This document shows positions 5,199-5,963 of a DNA stretch of 5,963 bases, in pieces. Origin of the DNA: an uncultured Veillonella sp. (lineage in GTDB: Bacteria; Bacillota; Negativicutes; Veillonellales; Veillonellaceae); contig CAUHTB010000051.1 of NCBI GenBank assembly GCA_959608595.1, positions 1 to 5,963 of the forward strand. Direction: 5' to 3'. A program made the position numbers and the translations under genes. The notes under the pieces were generated by a model. That model saw only the letters and a program-made list of their open reading frames with translations. It ran no database searches and was not told the DNA's origin. Within the stretch, counting starts at the first letter, position 1; every line of letters begins with the position of its first letter.

Positions 5199-5556
5199 AA
5201 GGTAATCCTAGAGAAGAAAAAGAGATAACCGTTAAGGGTTGTACATTTTCAATCCCTGCAGGTAAGGATATATTAACTGTATGATGATGAGCATCCTCCT
5301 CTAAGGTATAGCTGTCTTTATTTAATATGAATAACATACGCCCTTTTCCATTAGACTTATGCCCAAGCATAGACCAAAGTTGAACCTTTTTTAACATATA
5401 TACTACTTCTTCAGTACTTCCATTTAGAGTATAGCGGCTAGGCGTTGTTACAATGGGCAAAGACATAGAAATAAGAAGTAAAAATAAGCTAATTGCAATA
5501 ATCCACTCAGCTAACAAAGAACCGTATTGATGATGTATAGGTTGTGCCTTAACCAT
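5095..5556 (-). CDS. GspH/FimT-like minor pseudopilin
   Basis: A 153-residue prepilin-like protein. A twelve-residue leader MVKAQPIHHQYG is followed by a predicted cut before Ser, then SLLAEWIIAISLFLLL with Glu at mature position 5, the only one of the four pseudopilins here that keeps it. The rest has the GspH/FimT pattern: a stretch on the helix tail containing EEVVYMLKKVQLWSM (about 50-64), strand-rich core, an F-S-S-L-G motif (about 111-115) and a C-terminal I-x-V-x-x-x-G-R-I-R strand (about 140-149), where GspH proteins typically read i.v...Gri. GspH-type subunits belong to the tip or priming complex. The ATG at 5556 has GGAGG 10 nt upstream; an earlier start at 5613 would read through the end of the peptidase gene with no prepilin-like leader. 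It overlaps the peptidase gene by 46 nt. Confidence 0.75.
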   Translation of the reverse strand: MVKAQPIHHQYGSLLAEWIIAISLFLLLISMSLPIVTTPSRYTLNGSTEEVVYMLKKVQLWSMLGHKSNGKGRMLFILNKDSYTLEEDAHHHTVNISLPAGIENVQPLTVISFSSLGLPYDGTELILRDRESGERNRIWISVQTGRIRWEEVH

Positions 5557-5963
5557 TGGTACAACACCTCCATATAGGATCCGCCATGTAAGGCACACCA
5601 ACCACCAAAGCATAGAAAGGGACCAAATGGAATGTATCGATTACGATAGCTTGTTAGTAAGAGATAGAGAGAACCAACACAAAAGGCTACGTAAAAGAAG
5701 CATACAATCTCCCACGGTGTAAGCCACATGGCAATAGCAGAAAACCATTTCACATCGCCTAGTCCAAAGCCTTTATGACTCATAAGACGAAGTCCATATG
5801 TAATAGCACCTACACTCATAACACTTATAATCGTTATAAGCATAGACTTATCATTTATAAGGCTATACACTATACCACCTAAAACAAGCACTAACGCCCC
5901 TTCATCAGGCAATATATAGTAATGCATATCGATGGTAGCACCTGCTATGATGATGAGTGAAAA
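5511..5963 (-). CDS. pilD: Prepilin peptidase, type IV (5' end cut by window edge)
   Basis: C-terminal 150 residues of a polytopic membrane aspartic protease (A24 family) that cleaves prepilin leaders and, in full-length PilD, can also N-methylate the new N-terminus. The reading frame stays open to position 5963, so the N-terminus is missing. Counting from the window edge, TIDMHYYILPDE (10-21) is the conserved I-D-x5-LPD region and GFGLGDVK (65-72) contains the GxGD catalytic motif with D70. Membrane helices are visible at about 26-60 and 73-103. A CxxC pair of the N-terminal methylase/zinc domain would lie outside the window. The sequence YIPFGPF (about 109-115) matches the conserved loop before the last helix. 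The family call is strong; whether methylase activity is present cannot be judged. As the peptidase sits upstream of the four pseudopilins, it probably processes them along with pilins encoded elsewhere or further upstream. Confidence 0.92.
   Translation of the reverse strand, partial: FSLIIIAGATIDMHYYILPDEGALVLVLGGIVYSLINDKSMLITIISVMSVGAITYGLRLMSHKGFGLGDVKWFSAIAMWLTPWEIVCFFYVAFCVGSLYLLLTSYRNRYIPFGPFLCFGGWCALHGGSYMEVLYQWLRHNLYIINTVLC

Noticed and set aside
5557..5613. Longer N-terminus for the GspH-like protein
   Set aside because: It would place a Trp-rich segment before the prepilin leader that is only the other-frame reading of the end of the peptidase gene; the ATG at 5556 has a GGAGG site and gives a proper leader.

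Overview
The window looks like a stretch of chromosome from a low-GC, diderm Firmicute of the class Negativicutes, most probably Veillonella or a close relative. This is an inference from four things: AT-rich DNA, G-rich Shine-Dalgarno sites of the AAGGGG/GGAGG type, a PilM-PilN-PilO inner-membrane platform, and the general look of the proteins. No rRNA or other taxonomic marker is present. All ten coding regions lie on the minus strand, so transcription runs from position 5963 towards position 1. I see no convincing gene on the plus strand.

The right-hand part (5963 to 1936) is the distal end of a type IV pilus / type II secretion-like operon, possibly serving DNA uptake, adhesion or motility. 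In order of transcription it encodes: a prepilin peptidase (cut by the window edge), four small pseudopilin-like proteins matching the GspH, GspI/PilV, GspJ/PilW and GspK/PilX positions, then PilM-, PilN- and PilO-like assembly proteins. The peptidase would process the prepilins; the minor pseudopilins would form the priming or tip complex; PilM/N/O would form the cytoplasmic and inner-membrane platform. Genes are packed very tightly, with mostly out-of-frame overlaps (46, up to 104, 4, 20, 17 and about 122 nt) and one 9-nt gap. Several starts are GTG or TTG, so naive longest-ORF starts are wrong for several genes. The operon ends at a strong rho-independent terminator (1864-1906). No PilP or PilQ follows.

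The left-hand part (1863 to 1) appears to be a separate two-gene unit with its own promoter, whose -35 lies in the U-tract of the pilus terminator. It encodes a shikimate-kinase-like P-loop protein with a long, basic, apparently disordered C-terminal tail, and a 6-phosphofructokinase whose start lies inside that tail (74-nt overlap). The last codons of pfkA are beyond position 1. Both enzymes keep their nucleotide-binding motifs but differ at residues that bind the sugar or shikimate substrate in characterised relatives.

The most interesting points are the divergent pseudopilins (three of four lack Glu5), the degenerate nucleotide loops of the PilM-like protein, the long dual-coding overlaps, and the altered shikimate-kinase-like/phosphofructokinase pair. 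I see no mobile element, CRISPR array, tRNA or rRNA.
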